Source: Patulibacter americanus DSM 16676
GTDB taxonomy: Bacteria > Actinomycetota > Thermoleophilia > Solirubrobacterales > Solirubrobacteraceae
DNA: 64,000 nucleotides
NCBI RefSeq assembly: GCF_000420025.1
Contig: NZ_ATUD01000007.1
Location: 62,001 to 126,000, forward strand
Direction of reading: 5' to 3'
In this document: piece by piece, positions 16,211-26,789 of the stretch
How the letters are laid out: the number at the start of each line of letters is the position of its first letter
Numbering within the stretch: the stretch's first letter is position 1
Translations under genes and position numbers: made by a program
Notes under the pieces: generated by a model
Seen by the model: only the letters and a program-made list of their open reading frames with translations
The model's database searches: none
Told to the model about the DNA's origin: nothing

Positions 16211-17467
16211 TCACTCCCTGTCGGTTCGCTTCACGGGGAATCCCGCCTCGGTGATCGCCGCGAGCACCCGGTCCGCGTGATCGGGGCCGCGGGTCTCCAG
16301 GGTCATGCGTACGGCGGTGTCGCCCACGTGCAGGTCGACGCCCTCGCGGACGTGGGAGACCTCGGTGACGTTCCCTCCCGCCCCGGCCACGACGGCGACG
16401 AGGCGCGCGAGGGAGCCGGGGCGGTCCGGGATCATCGTCACGAGACCCAGGCGCCGGCCGACGAGCGTCTCGTGACGGCGCGCGAGCTGGGCGAGCAGGC
16501 CCGTGTCGACGTTGCCGCCCGAGAGCACGAGCACCGTCGACCCCTTGTCGGGCCGGGGCACGAGGTCGCGCAGCAGGGCGGAGAGCCCGACGGCGCCGGC
16601 GCCCTCGACCACGAGGTTCACGCGGTCCAGCAGCAGGACCATCGCCTCGGCGATGGAGTCCTCGTCCACGGCCACGAGCTCGTCGACCAGCTCCGAGACG
16701 AGCGGGCCGGTGAGGATCCCGGGCTTCTTCACGGCGATGCCGTCGGCGATCGTCGTCGTGGGCTCGGCGTCCGCGAGCCCGCCGAGGGACAGCGGGGAGC
16801 GACTCGACCGGGTGGCGATGACGGAGCCGCGTGCCGCGGCGCGCACGCCGACGATCCGCACGTCGGGCCGCTGCTCCCGGACCGCGACGGCGATCCCGGA
16901 GATCAGCCCGCCACCGCCGACGGGCACGACGATCTGGGCCATGTCGGGCACCTGCTCGAGGAGCTCGTCGCCGAGGGTGCTCTGGCCGGCGATGACGTCG
17001 AGGTCGTCGAAGGGGTGCAGGAACACCATGCCCGTCCGCGCGGCGTGGTCCGTCGCCGCCGCGAGGGCGTCCTCGAGCGGTCCCGCGACCAGCTCGACGT
17101 TGGCGCCGAGCTCGCGGCAGGCCTCGACCTTCGCGATCGGCGCGCCCTCCGGCATGAAGACGGCGGCGGGGACGCCGCGGATCTTCGCGGCCTGTGCCAC
17201 GGCCCGCGCGTGGTTGCCGGCGCTGCCGGCGACGACGCCCGGGGCGGCCGCGTCGCCCAGGGCCGCGAGCTTCGCCAGCGCGCCGCGCAGCTTGAACGCC
17301 CCGGTCCGCTGCAGCGACTCGGCCTTGAGCACGACGGGCGCGCCGAACCGCTCCTCGAGCCCCTGCGAGGCGACCACCGGCGTCACGCGGATCTGCCCCT
17401 CGACGGCGGCCCGGGCCCGCGCGCGCCGTTCGGCGTCGGGGGCTCCGGGCGGCAGCGAGGCGTACAT
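16211..17467 (-). CDS. ilvA: threonine ammonia-lyase with ACT domain
   Basis: 418-residue PLP enzyme that deaminates threonine to 2-oxobutyrate, the entry to isoleucine synthesis, or degrades it in catabolism. The Schiff-base lysine is K59 in QRTGAFKLRGA, the substrate loop is SAGNHARAVA and the phosphate-binding glycine loop is VPVGGGGLISG. A single C-terminal ACT domain (about 340-418, MIPDRPGSLARLVAVVAGAGG) distinguishes it from the two-ACT biosynthetic form; single-ACT enzymes of this length occur in both biosynthetic and catabolic roles. The ATG at 17467 fits the normal N-terminus. Convergent with the HxlR gene, 4 bp apart. Confidence 0.9.
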   Translation of the reverse strand: MYASLPPGAPDAERRARARAAVEGQIRVTPVVASQGLEERFGAPVVLKAESLQRTGAFKLRGALAKLAALGDAAAPGVVAGSAGNHARAVAQAAKIRGVPAAVFMPEGAPIAKVEACRELGANVELVAGPLEDALAAATDHAARTGMVFLHPFDDLDVIAGQSTLGDELLEQVPDMAQIVVPVGGGGLISGIAVAVREQRPDVRIVGVRAAARGSVIATRSSRSPLSLGGLADAEPTTTIADGIAVKKPGILTGPLVSELVDELVAVDEDSIAEAMVLLLDRVNLVVEGAGAVGLSALLRDLVPRPDKGSTVLVLSGGNVDTGLLAQLARRHETLVGRRLGLVTMIPDRPGSLARLVAVVAGAGGNVTEVSHVREGVDLHVGDTAVRMTLETRGPDHADRVLAAITEAGFPVKRTDRE

Positions 17468-17563
17468 GGCCCGCACCGTAGCCGACGCCCGCGCGGCCGC
17501 CCGCCCCGGGCCACCGCGGTCCACCCGAGTGGGCGCCGTCGCCCCGCCCGCTACGGTGGCGCC

Positions 17564-17974
17564 ATGACTCCCGTCCTCACCGGTGGCTGCGGCTGCGGCG
17601 CCGTGCGCTTCGAGATCTCGGAGCCGCTGGTCGCGGCGGCCTACTGCCACTGCACCCGCTGCCAGCACCGCACCGGCACGGCCGCCCAGGCGTCGGCGAA
17701 GACGGTCGACGGCTCGTTCCGCATCGTCGCCGGGGAGGACGCCGTGGGCCGCTGGACGCCCGGCGGCTTCGACAAGGCGTTCTGCACCCGCTGCGGCTCG
17801 GCGGTCTTCGCCCAGGACCCCGAGGACCACGCGCGCGTCATCGTCCGGATGGCGGCGATCGACGGCGACCCGGGCGTCCGCCCCCAGGCCCGCCAGTTCG
17901 TCGCCTACGCCGCCGAGTGGGAGCCGATCCCCGACGACGGCCTCCCGCGCTTCGACGAGCGCCTGCCGGCCTGA
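17564..17974 (+). CDS. GFA-family (CENP-V/glutathione-dependent formaldehyde-activating) zinc protein
   Basis: 136-residue beta-sandwich protein. Zinc ligands are GGCGCGAVRF near the N-terminus, CHCTRCQHRTG around residue 30 and FCTRCGSAV around residue 72. This cysteine spacing defines the GFA/CENP-V family. The family is named for a formaldehyde-glutathione adduct reaction, but most members have unknown substrates, and actinobacteria normally use mycothiol rather than glutathione. It is monocistronic and ends at a strong hairpin. Confidence 0.88.
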   Translation: MTPVLTGGCGCGAVRFEISEPLVAAAYCHCTRCQHRTGTAAQASAKTVDGSFRIVAGEDAVGRWTPGGFDKAFCTRCGSAVFAQDPEDHARVIVRMAAIDGDPGVRPQARQFVAYAAEWEPIPDDGLPRFDERLPA

Positions 17975-17981
17975 ACGACGA

Positions 17982-18001
17982 AGGGCGCCTCGCGGCGCCC
18001 T
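17982..18001. terminator. bidirectional terminator hairpin
   Basis: Perfect 8-bp stem AGGGCGCC/GGCGCCCT with loop TCGC, placed 7 bp after the GFA stop and 22 bp beyond the acyl-CoA dehydrogenase stop on the other strand. Its position between convergent genes supports a shared terminator; T-tracts are absent. Confidence 0.6.
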
Positions 18002-18023
18002 CCGATCCGGATCCGGCTTCGCC

Positions 18024-19241
18024 TCAGATCGCGAAGCGCTTCAGCAGGCCCTTGGCAATCCCCATGCGCTGGATGTCGGAGGTCCCCTCGCCGATCAGCA
18101 GCAGCGGCGCGTCGCGGTAGATGCGCTCGATCTCGTACTCCTTCGAGAAGCCGAAGCCGCCGTGGATCCGCAGGGAGTCCTCGGCGTTCTTGTGGCCGGC
18201 CTCGGACGCGGCGAGCTTGGCCATCGCGGCCTCGGTGTCGGAGCGCTCGCCCTTGTCCTTCAGCTCGGCGGCGCGGTACGTCAGCAGGCGCGCGGCCTCG
18301 AGGCGCGTGTACATGTCGGCCAGCTTCTCCTGCACGAGCTGGTGCTGGGCGATCGGCTTGCCGAACGTCTCGCGCTCCTGGGCGTAGCGGATGGCCAGCT
18401 CGAAGGCGCGCTGCGCGACCCCGACGCCGCGGGCGGCGACGTTCACGCGGCCGACCTCGAGCGAGTCCATCATCTGCTTGAAGCCCTTGTTCAGGCCGCC
18501 CTCCTCGCCGCCCAGGATCTGGTCGGCGGAGAGCTTGTAGCCGTTGAAGACGAGTTCCGTGGACTCGACGCCCTTGTAGCCCATCTTCTTGATCTTCGGC
18601 GGGACCTCGAAGCCCTCGTACTCACCCGTGTTGACGCCGACGCCCGGCTCCTTCTCGCAGATGAAGCACGTCATGCCCTTGTACTTCGGGCTGGCCGTCG
18701 GGTCGGTCACGACGAGGACGAAGACCAGGCCGCTCATCAGGCCGTTGGTGACCCAGAGCTTCTGGCCGTTGATCTCGTAGCGGCCGTCGTCGAGCTTCTT
18801 CGCCGACGTCTTGATCGCCTGCACGTCGGAGCCGGCGTGCGGCTCGGAGAGCGAGAAGGCGGCGCGCAGCTCGCCCGTGGCCATCTGCGGCAGGTACTTC
18901 TGCTTCTGCTCGTCCGTGCCGAACTTCATCAGCAGGTACGCGCCGATGAAGTGCGTGTTGACGATGCCGGGGACGGAGATCCAGCCGCGGGCCAGCTCCT
19001 CCGCGATGCGGGCGTACGTCTGCAGGTCGAGGCCCAGGCCGCCGTACTCCTCCGGCAGCGTGACGCCGAACAGGCCGAGCTCCTTCAGGCCCTCGACGAT
19101 CGGCTCCGGCCACGTGTCCGTCGCGTCGTAGTGCTCCGCGTTGGGGATGATCTGCTCGTCCGTGAACTGGCGGACCAGCGCGACGATCTCGTCCCGCGTC
19201 TCGGGATCCGTGGGCTCGGTGGTGAAGGCGGCGGTGGCCAT
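18024..19241 (-). CDS. acyl-CoA dehydrogenase
   Basis: 405-residue flavoprotein that oxidises acyl-CoA at C2-C3. It has the standard three-domain layout: N-terminal helices with LPEEYGGLGLDL, a beta domain with AAFSLSEPHAGSDVQAIKT and LWVTNG (FAD contacts), and C-terminal helices with RVNVAARGVGVAQ, RETFGKPIAQHQ and LRIHGGFGFSKEYEIER. The catalytic base is Glu385 in GEGTSDIQR, the usual position for short/medium-chain enzymes. Start ATG 19241. It is divergent from a P450, suggesting related lipid or steroid-side-chain catabolism, though the exact substrate is open. Confidence 0.95.
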   Translation of the reverse strand: MATAAFTTEPTDPETRDEIVALVRQFTDEQIIPNAEHYDATDTWPEPIVEGLKELGLFGVTLPEEYGGLGLDLQTYARIAEELARGWISVPGIVNTHFIGAYLLMKFGTDEQKQKYLPQMATGELRAAFSLSEPHAGSDVQAIKTSAKKLDDGRYEINGQKLWVTNGLMSGLVFVLVVTDPTASPKYKGMTCFICEKEPGVGVNTGEYEGFEVPPKIKKMGYKGVESTELVFNGYKLSADQILGGEEGGLNKGFKQMMDSLEVGRVNVAARGVGVAQRAFELAIRYAQERETFGKPIAQHQLVQEKLADMYTRLEAARLLTYRAAELKDKGERSDTEAAMAKLAASEAGHKNAEDSLRIHGGFGFSKEYEIERIYRDAPLLLIGEGTSDIQRMGIAKGLLKRFAI

Positions 19242-19417
19242 GGGTGCTCCGGTGACGACGACGTGGTCCCGCTTTCGTACGCGACGGGCGTCCGGGCGCG
19301 GAGAGAGGCCGAGGATACTCCGAGTAGGGAAATCTTCGTCCTCTCGGGGTGTACGGGGCACGGAGCGCCCGCGGTTGCGGACCGGACGGCTCGCGTGCCC
19401 GTCGTGTCGCCCGGGAC

Positions 19418-19432
19418 TTGACACCGTGTCAA
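19418..19432. promoter_or_regulatory. 15-bp perfect palindrome upstream of the P450 gene
   Basis: TTGACAC-C-GTGTCAA, a perfect palindrome with a single central base, lies 39 bp before the P450 ATG. Its first six bases also read as a consensus -35 (TTGACA), with a possible -10 TCGAAT 17 bp later (19441-19446). A repressor bound here would block RNA polymerase. TetR-type binding is plausible from the symmetry, but the regulator is unknown. Confidence 0.55.
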
Positions 19433-19471
19433 ACCTCCTGTCGAATCCCTCGGGACGACCCCGGAGCCCCC

Positions 19472-20764
19472 ATGACCGAGCACGCCCCCGCCCCCTCCTC
19501 CGCCGCCGCGCGCGACGCCCCCAACCCCGTCGCCGACATCTCGGCCCAGGCGTTCTGGGCCCGGCCGCGGCCGGAACGCGAGGCCGCCTTCGCCCGCCTG
19601 CGGGCCGAGGATCCCGTCTCGTGGCAGCGCCAGCCCGAGGGGCTGCTCGTCGAGCTCGGGGTGGAGCTGACCGGCGGCTACTGGGCGCTCACGCGGTACG
19701 ACGACATCCGGTCCGTGTCCCGCAACCCGCAGGACTTCCGCTCGGGCGACGGCGTGATGTTCGAGGACGCCCCGCAGGAGTTCCTCGACATGGCGATCTC
19801 GATCCTGGCGATGGACGACCCGCGCCACGCCGCCGTCCGCGGCCTGATCTCGAGCGCGTTCACCCCGAAGCAGGTCCGGGCGCTGGAGGACGGGGTCCGG
19901 CGCGACGCCCGGCAGGTGGTCGACGAGCTCGACCCCGCAGAGAGCGACGACTTCGTCACGGGCGTCGCGAAGCGCGTGCCGCTCATGACGATCATGCGGA
20001 TGCTCGGGGTGCCGGAGCAGGACCGCGAGCGGCTCGTCTACTACTCCGACGCCATGGTCTCGGGCGCCGACCCGGACTACCTGCAGGGACGGGAGCCGCT
20101 GGCGGTGCTGGGCGAGGCGCTCTGGATCCTGCACCAGGCCTCCACGGACCTGGCCGAGCAGCGTCGGAAGCACCCCACGGACGACCTGCTCTCGGCCCTC
20201 GTCCACGCGCAGATCGACGGCGAGTCGCTGCGCACGGAGGAGATCGCGGCGTTCTTCGTGCTGCTCAGCGTGGCCGGCAACGACACGACCCGCCACACCA
20301 GCTCGCACGCGGCGATCGCCCTGGACCGCCACCCCGACCAGCGGGCGCTGCTGCTCGAGGACCCCGAGGGCCGCCTGCCCGTCGCGGTCGAGGAGTTCGT
20401 CCGCTGGGCCACGCCCGTGATGACGTTCCGCCGCACGGCGACCCGCGACACCGAGATCCGCGGCCGGGCGGTGGCGGCGGGCGAGAAGGTCGTGCTGCTC
20501 TACCCGTCGGGCAACCGCGACGAGGCCGCGTTCGAGCACCCCGACCGCTTCGACGTCTTGCGCACCCCGAACCGCCACCTCGGCTTCGGCGGCGGCGGGC
20601 CGCACTACTGCCTCGGCGCACCGCTGGCCAAGGTGCAGCTGCGGGCGGTGTTCGGCGAGCTGCTCGACCGCTACCCGCGGATGAGCGTCGGGGAGCCGCG
20701 GCTCGTGGTGGGCAACTTCGTCGACGGCATCAGCCGCCTGCCGATGGAGCTGGAGCCGGCGTAG
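19472..20764 (+). CDS. cytochrome P450
   Basis: 430-residue soluble bacterial P450. The I-helix is SVAGNDTTR (residues 266-274), with Asn-Asp as in the CYP125/CYP124-like steroid and fatty-acid hydroxylases. The ExxR pair is E308/R311 and the heme ligand is Cys380 in FGGGGPHYCLGA. It needs a ferredoxin and a reductase, neither encoded here. It is divergent from an acyl-CoA dehydrogenase and likely controlled by the palindrome at 19418. The start at 19472 follows a GGAGC-type ribosome site. A steroid or branched-lipid substrate is an inference from the motif style. Confidence 0.93.
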   Translation: MTEHAPAPSSAAARDAPNPVADISAQAFWARPRPEREAAFARLRAEDPVSWQRQPEGLLVELGVELTGGYWALTRYDDIRSVSRNPQDFRSGDGVMFEDAPQEFLDMAISILAMDDPRHAAVRGLISSAFTPKQVRALEDGVRRDARQVVDELDPAESDDFVTGVAKRVPLMTIMRMLGVPEQDRERLVYYSDAMVSGADPDYLQGREPLAVLGEALWILHQASTDLAEQRRKHPTDDLLSALVHAQIDGESLRTEEIAAFFVLLSVAGNDTTRHTSSHAAIALDRHPDQRALLLEDPEGRLPVAVEEFVRWATPVMTFRRTATRDTEIRGRAVAAGEKVVLLYPSGNRDEAAFEHPDRFDVLRTPNRHLGFGGGGPHYCLGAPLAKVQLRAVFGELLDRYPRMSVGEPRLVVGNFVDGISRLPMELEPA

Positions 20765-20882
20765 GGGCGCCAGCCCACCCCCCTGCGGGTGCGCCGAGCC
20801 GTGCCGACGTCCGACACGGTCCGGCCCGAGACGCTCGGGGTGGGGCCCGCACCCCTTCCCCGGGGCACGCTACGGTCGCCGG

Positions 20883-21620
20883 ATGGCGGCCGATGCCACC
20901 GACGCGGTCTTCTCGCCCGTCGTCGCCCCCACGACGTTCGAGGAGACCGTCGAGCGGCTGGGCACCGCGATCCGCTCCGGCGTCCTCTCCCCCGGGCGCC
21001 GCCTGCCCGCCGAGCGCGACCTGGCCGAGCAGCTGCGGATCTCGCGCAGCACCCTGCGCCAGGCGCTGACGGCCCTCGCCGAGTCCGGGCACCTCGTCGC
21101 CCAGCGCGGGCGGGGCGGCGGCACGTTCGTCGCCGAGCGCCCGCCGTTGGCCGCCGACCCCGAAGGCGGGTTGCCGGACGACTGGCGCGAGAGGATCGCG
21201 GTGCGCCGCGCGTTCGAGGTCGGCACGGCGTGCCTCGCCGCCGAGGCCGCGGCCGCCGACCCCGACGCCGCTGCGCCCGGGATCGCCGCGCTGCGCGAGC
21301 AGATCGTCGCGATGGAGGCGGCGGCGGAGTTCGACGCCTACCGGCGCGCGGACGTGGCGCTGCACGTCGGCCTCGCCGAGCTCACCGGCATCCGGCGGCT
21401 CGTCCTGCAGGCCACGGAGCACCAGGCGGCCGCGACGGAGCTGATCGCGCGGATCCCCCACCCGTGGGCGGTCCTGGCGCACTCCAACGCGGAGCACCGG
21501 CGGCTCGTGGCCGCGGTGGAGCGGGGCGACGTCGCCGCAGCCGTCCGCACCGTCCGCCGGCACCTCGCGGGGACGCAGCACGTGTTGGCCGGTCTGGCGC
21601 CCGGCCGGGCCGGCACGTAG
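20883..21620 (+). CDS. GntR/FadR-family regulator, probable local regulator of the amine operon
   Basis: 245 residues. The winged helix (residues 15-75) has LGTAIRSGVLSPGRRLPAERDLAEQLRISRSTLRQAL and ends GGGTFVAERP. The C-terminal FCD domain contains the metal-site arrangement DVALHVGLAEL and NAEHRRLVAAVERGD. It lies 90 bp upstream of the permease-ligase operon in the same direction, the usual place for its regulator. In related actinobacterial glutamine-synthetase-like amine clusters a regulator of this class is common. The ligand is probably an amine or a gamma-glutamyl intermediate, by inference only. Confidence 0.9.
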   Translation: MAADATDAVFSPVVAPTTFEETVERLGTAIRSGVLSPGRRLPAERDLAEQLRISRSTLRQALTALAESGHLVAQRGRGGGTFVAERPPLAADPEGGLPDDWRERIAVRRAFEVGTACLAAEAAAADPDAAAPGIAALREQIVAMEAAAEFDAYRRADVALHVGLAELTGIRRLVLQATEHQAAATELIARIPHPWAVLAHSNAEHRRLVAAVERGDVAAAVRTVRRHLAGTQHVLAGLAPGRAGT

Positions 21621-21632
21621 GACAACGGGTGG

Positions 21633-21661
21633 TTGCGCCGTCTGGCCGACGGGGATAGGTT
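21633..21661 (+). promoter_or_regulatory. possible promoter of the amino-alcohol operon
   Basis: TTGCGC (21633-21638), a 17-bp spacer, then TAGGTT (21656-21661). Transcription would start about 40 bp before the permease GTG, which has GGGGAG as ribosome site. Identified by eye. Confidence 0.4.
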
Positions 21662-21709
21662 CGCCGGGCGGGTAAAGGTACGCCACTCACACCTTCGGGG
21701 AGCACCATC

Positions 21710-23163
<1,454 letters not shown>

Positions 23164-23167
<4 letters not shown>

Positions 23168-24501
23168 CCATCACCCTCGAAGACCTGCGCACCGAGGTCG
23201 AAGCCGGCCGGATCGACACGGTCCTGCTGGCCATCACCGACATGCAGGGCCGCCTGCAGGGCAAGCGCATGGTCGCCCAGCACTTCGTCGACGACATCGC
23301 GGAGGAGGGCGCCGAGGGCTGCAACTACCTCCTCGCCGTCGACGTCGAGATGAACACCGTGGAGGGCTACGACCTGGCGTCGTGGGCCGGCGGCTACGGC
23401 GACTTCCAGATGATCCCGGACCTCGACACGCTGCGGCTCGTGCCGTGGCAGCCGGGGACGGCGGTCTGCCTGGCCGACGTCCGCTGGGGCGACGGGACCG
23501 ACGTGGCCCCCTCCCCGCGGCAGGTGCTGCGCAAGCAGCTCGACCGGCTGGCCGAGCGCGGCTGGACGTGCAACGCCGCCACCGAGCTCGAGTTCATGGT
23601 CTTCCGCACGGGCTACGAGGACGCGTGGAAGCAGGCCTACCGCGACCTCGTGCCGGCCAACCTCTACAACGTGGACTACTCCATCCTCGGCACCGCCCGG
23701 GTCGAGCCGCTGCTGCGCCGGATCCGCAACGAGATGCTCGCCGCCGGGATGCCGGTCGAGGACTCCAAGGGCGAGTGCAACCTCGGCCAGCACGAGATCA
23801 ACATCCGCTACGGCCACGCGCTGACCAGCGCGGACCAGCACGTGATCTACAAGAACGGGTCGAAGGAGATCGCCGCGCAGGAGGACATGGCGATCACGTT
23901 CATGGCGAAGTTCGACCAGCGCGAGGGGAGCTCCTGCCACATCCACTGCTCACTCGCCGACGCGAAGACGGGCAAGAACGTCTTCGCCCAGGACGAGGCG
24001 CTCTTCCACGCGTTCGTGGCGGGCCAGCAGGCGCACCTCGAAGAGCTGACGATGCTCTTCGCGCCCAACGTGAACTCGTACAAGCGCTACGCCGCGGGGT
24101 CCTTCGCGCCGACGGCGATCGCGTGGGGCAACGACAACCGCTCCTGCGCGCTGCGCGTCGTCGGGCACGGCGAGGGCCTGCGGGTCGAGAACCGCGTGCC
24201 GGGGGCCGACGTCAACCCGTACCTCGCGCTCGCCGCCACGATCGCCGCGGGGCTCGACGGCATCGACCGCAAGCTGGAGCTCGGGCCGCCCATGACGGGC
24301 AACGCCTACGAGGCCGACGTGCCGCAGGTGCCCAAGAGCCTCTTCGCCGCCCGCGAGCTGTTCGTCGGCTCCGCGCTGGCGCAGGAGGCGTTCGGCGCGG
24401 AGGTCGTCGACCACTACGCCAACATGGCGCGCGTGGAGCTCGAGGCGTTCGGCGCCGCCGTCACGGACTGGGAGCGATTCCGCGGCTTCGAGCGCATGTA
24501 G
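23164..24501 (+). CDS. glutamine-synthetase-like gamma-glutamyl-amine ligase (GlnA3/GlnA4/PuuA/IpuC type)
   Basis: 445 residues with the glutamine synthetase fold: a beta-grasp N-terminus (VLLAITDMQGRLQGKRM), catalytic glutamates in NAATELEFMVF and GECNLGQHEINIRYG, GSSCHIHCSL and VNSYKRYAAGSFAPTAIAWG. MQGRLQGKR replaces the glutamine-synthetase signature FTDxxG, and the ammonium-site region differs, as in enzymes that glutamylate amines rather than ammonia. With an ethanolamine-type permease upstream and dehydrogenases plus a gamma-glutamyl hydrolase downstream, it most likely makes gamma-glutamyl-ethanolamide (GlnA4 role). Polyamines or alaninol are alternatives. Housekeeping glnA is separate, at 37.7-39.0 kb. 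Confidence 0.85.
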
Positions 24502-24538
24502 GCCCCGCCCGCACCGCCCCTCCTCCCCGGAAGACCCG

Positions 24539-25360
24539 ATGTCCTCCTCCCCCCACCCCGACGCCGCCGGCGTCGTCGTCACCACGCCCCGCCCCGTCGT
24601 CGGGATCACCTGCGCCCACGAGCCGATCCGCCACGGCGCGGCGTGGGAGCAGGCCGCGGACTTCGTGCCCGCCAGCTACGTCGCGGCCGTCCAGCGCGCC
24701 GGCGGCCGCGCCGTCCTGCTGCCCGTCGATCCGGTCGACACGGAGCGGCCCGACGAGGTCCTCGCGGGCCTGGACGGCCTGATCCTCACGGGCGGCGTCG
24801 ACCTGGACCCGGCGACGTACGGGGCCGAGCGGCACCCCGCGACGGTCGGCGACACCCCGCAGCGGGACCGCTTCGAGGTGGCGCTGTCGACCGCCGCGAT
24901 GGAGCTCGACCTGCCGCTGCTGGCGATCTGCCGCGGCATGCAGATCGTCAACGCCGCGGCGGGCGGCACGCTCCTGCAGCACCTGCCCGAGACGCTCGGC
25001 ACGGACGAGCACCGCCGGGTCGCCGGGACGCTCGACGAGCGCAACGCCCACGGCGTCGAGCTCGAGCCCGGCTCGCTGGCCGCCCGCGCGTCGGGCGCGG
25101 AGACCGTCTCCGTCCGCTCCCACCATCACCAGGCGCTCGACCGGATCGCCCCGGGCTGGACCGTGACCGGCCACGCGGTCGGCGACCGCCTGACGGAGGC
25201 CATGGAGCGCCCCGACCTCACCTTCTGCCTCGCGGTCCAGTGGCACCCGGAGGGCGACCCGCGCTCCGCCGTGATCGCCGCGCTCGTCGACGCCGCCCGC
25301 ACCCACGCAGGCGCCGGCGCACCCGCCGGGCAGAACCCCACCGAACAGGAGACGCGATGA
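24539..25360 (+). CDS. class I glutamine-amidotransferase-like gamma-glutamyl hydrolase (PuuD family)
   Basis: 273 residues. The peptidase C26/PuuD signature is present: DGLILTGGVDLDPATYG, nucleophile Cys131 in LLAICRGMQIVN, SHHHQAL and the catalytic His236-Pro-Glu238 in VQWHPEGD. Family members cleave gamma-glutamyl amides, for example gamma-glutamyl-GABA. In this operon it would release glutamate from the final gamma-glutamyl acid (gamma-glutamyl-glycine if the substrate is ethanolamine). The start follows 37 bp after the ligase; the stop overlaps the aldehyde dehydrogenase ATG. Confidence 0.9.
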   Translation: MSSSPHPDAAGVVVTTPRPVVGITCAHEPIRHGAAWEQAADFVPASYVAAVQRAGGRAVLLPVDPVDTERPDEVLAGLDGLILTGGVDLDPATYGAERHPATVGDTPQRDRFEVALSTAAMELDLPLLAICRGMQIVNAAAGGTLLQHLPETLGTDEHRRVAGTLDERNAHGVELEPGSLAARASGAETVSVRSHHHQALDRIAPGWTVTGHAVGDRLTEAMERPDLTFCLAVQWHPEGDPRSAVIAALVDAARTHAGAGAPAGQNPTEQETR

Positions 25361-26718
25361 CCCTCACCGTCCTCGAGCCCGCGACCGCCCGGTCGATGGC
25401 CGAGATCCCCGAGGCCACGCCGGAGGACGTCGACCGCGCCGTCGAGCGCGCACGGGCGGCCTTCCCCGCGTGGAGCGCCGTCGCGCCGAGCGACCGCGCG
25501 CGGCTGCTGCTGCGCCTCGCCGACGCGATCGAGGCCGAGCTCGAGCCGCTCGCGCTGCTCGAGGCCCGCAACGCCGGCCACCCGCTGGCCTCGGCCCGGG
25601 GCGAGATCGGGATGGTCGCCGCCACCTTCCGCTACTACGCCGGCGGCGTGGAGCGCAACCTCGGCGACACGATCCCCGTCGCGGGCGGCGTGGCGATGAC
25701 GTTCCGCGAGCCGCTCGGCGTCGTGGGGCTCATCACCCCGTGGAACTTCCCGCTGCCGATCGCGTCGTGGAAGCTCGCCCCGGCTCTGGCCGCGGGCAAC
25801 TGCGCGATCCTCAAGCCCGCAGAGCTCACGCCGCTGACGGCCGTCGAGCTCGAGCGGATCGCGCTGCAGGCCGGGATCCCGGAGGGCGTCCTCCAGGTCC
25901 TCGTGGGCCCGGGCCGGACCGTCGGCCAGCGGATGGTCGAGCACCCCGGGATCGCGAAGATCGGCTTCACCGGCTCGACCGCCGTCGGCGCCGGCATCCA
26001 GCGCACCGCGGCGGACACGATCAAGCGCGTGACGCTCGAACTCGGGGGCAAGTCCGCCAACGTCGTCTTCGCCGACGCGGACCTCGAGGCCGCCGCGGCC
26101 TCGGCCCCGGGCGCCGTCTTCGACAACGCGGGCCAGGACTGCTGCGCCCGCTCGCGGATCCTCGTCCAGCGCTCCGCCGTGGACCGCTTCCTCGAGCTCC
26201 TCGAGCCGGCGGTGACGGGCTTTTCGGTCGGCGACCCGCTGCAGGACGGGATCGCGATGGGCCCGCTGATCTCGGCGTCGCACCGCGAGAAGGTCGCGTC
26301 CTTCGTCGACGACGACGCCCAGGTCGCGTTCCGGGGCAGCGCACCGGAGGGCGAGGGGTTCTGGTTCCCGCCGACCGTCCTCGCACCTGTCGACCCCTCC
26401 GCCCGCGCGGCGACGGAGGAGATCTTCGGGCCGGTCGTGGCCGTGATCCCGTTCGACGACGAGGCCGACGCGATCCGCCTGGCCAACGATTCGATCTACG
26501 GCCTCTCCGGGTCGGTCTGGACGGAGAACGGCGGCCGCGCGCTCCGGGTCGCCCGCGCGATCGAGACCGGCGTGATCTCGATCAACTCGAACAGCTCCGT
26601 CCGCGTGTCCACCCCGTTCGGCGGCTTCAAGCAGTCCGGGATCGGCCGCGAGCTCGGCCCGCACGCGCTCGAGGCGTACTCCGAGCTGAAGACCGTCTAC
26701 TACGCGACGGGCGCATGA
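25357..26718 (+). CDS. NAD(P)-dependent aldehyde dehydrogenase (PuuC/GabD-like)
   Basis: 453 residues. Cofactor motifs are TPWNFPLPIASWKLAPAL and FTGSTAVG. The general base is Glu228 in TLELGGKS and the nucleophile is Cys262 in NAGQDCCARSR, with EEIFGPV after it. The N-terminus is about 20-30 residues shorter than the usual 475-490-residue enzymes. It probably oxidises the gamma-glutamyl aldehyde to the acid before hydrolysis. It is flanked by ATGA overlaps on both sides, which places it in the middle of a strictly coupled operon. Confidence 0.92.
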   Translation: MTLTVLEPATARSMAEIPEATPEDVDRAVERARAAFPAWSAVAPSDRARLLLRLADAIEAELEPLALLEARNAGHPLASARGEIGMVAATFRYYAGGVERNLGDTIPVAGGVAMTFREPLGVVGLITPWNFPLPIASWKLAPALAAGNCAILKPAELTPLTAVELERIALQAGIPEGVLQVLVGPGRTVGQRMVEHPGIAKIGFTGSTAVGAGIQRTAADTIKRVTLELGGKSANVVFADADLEAAAASAPGAVFDNAGQDCCARSRILVQRSAVDRFLELLEPAVTGFSVGDPLQDGIAMGPLISASHREKVASFVDDDAQVAFRGSAPEGEGFWFPPTVLAPVDPSARAATEEIFGPVVAVIPFDDEADAIRLANDSIYGLSGSVWTENGGRALRVARAIETGVISINSNSSVRVSTPFGGFKQSGIGRELGPHALEAYSELKTVYYATGA

Positions 26719-26789
26719 GCCGCACCCCGTCGCACCCCTTGGCCGGCGCCCGCCGGCCCGTCACCCAGCACGCCGAGGAGGCCGCATGA
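26715..26789 (+). CDS. 24-codon ORF bridging the aldehyde dehydrogenase and SDR genes
   Basis: This frame starts with an ATG that overlaps the dehydrogenase stop (ATGA at 26715) and ends in a TGA that overlaps the SDR start (ATGA at 26786). It encodes 24 residues starting MSRTPSHPL and ending QHAEEAA, without hydrophobic or catalytic features. GAGGAG just before the SDR start is a good ribosome site. It may be a coupling device that keeps ribosomes on the message rather than a functional peptide. Coding status is uncertain. Confidence 0.4.
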   Translation: MSRTPSHPLAGARRPVTQHAEEAA

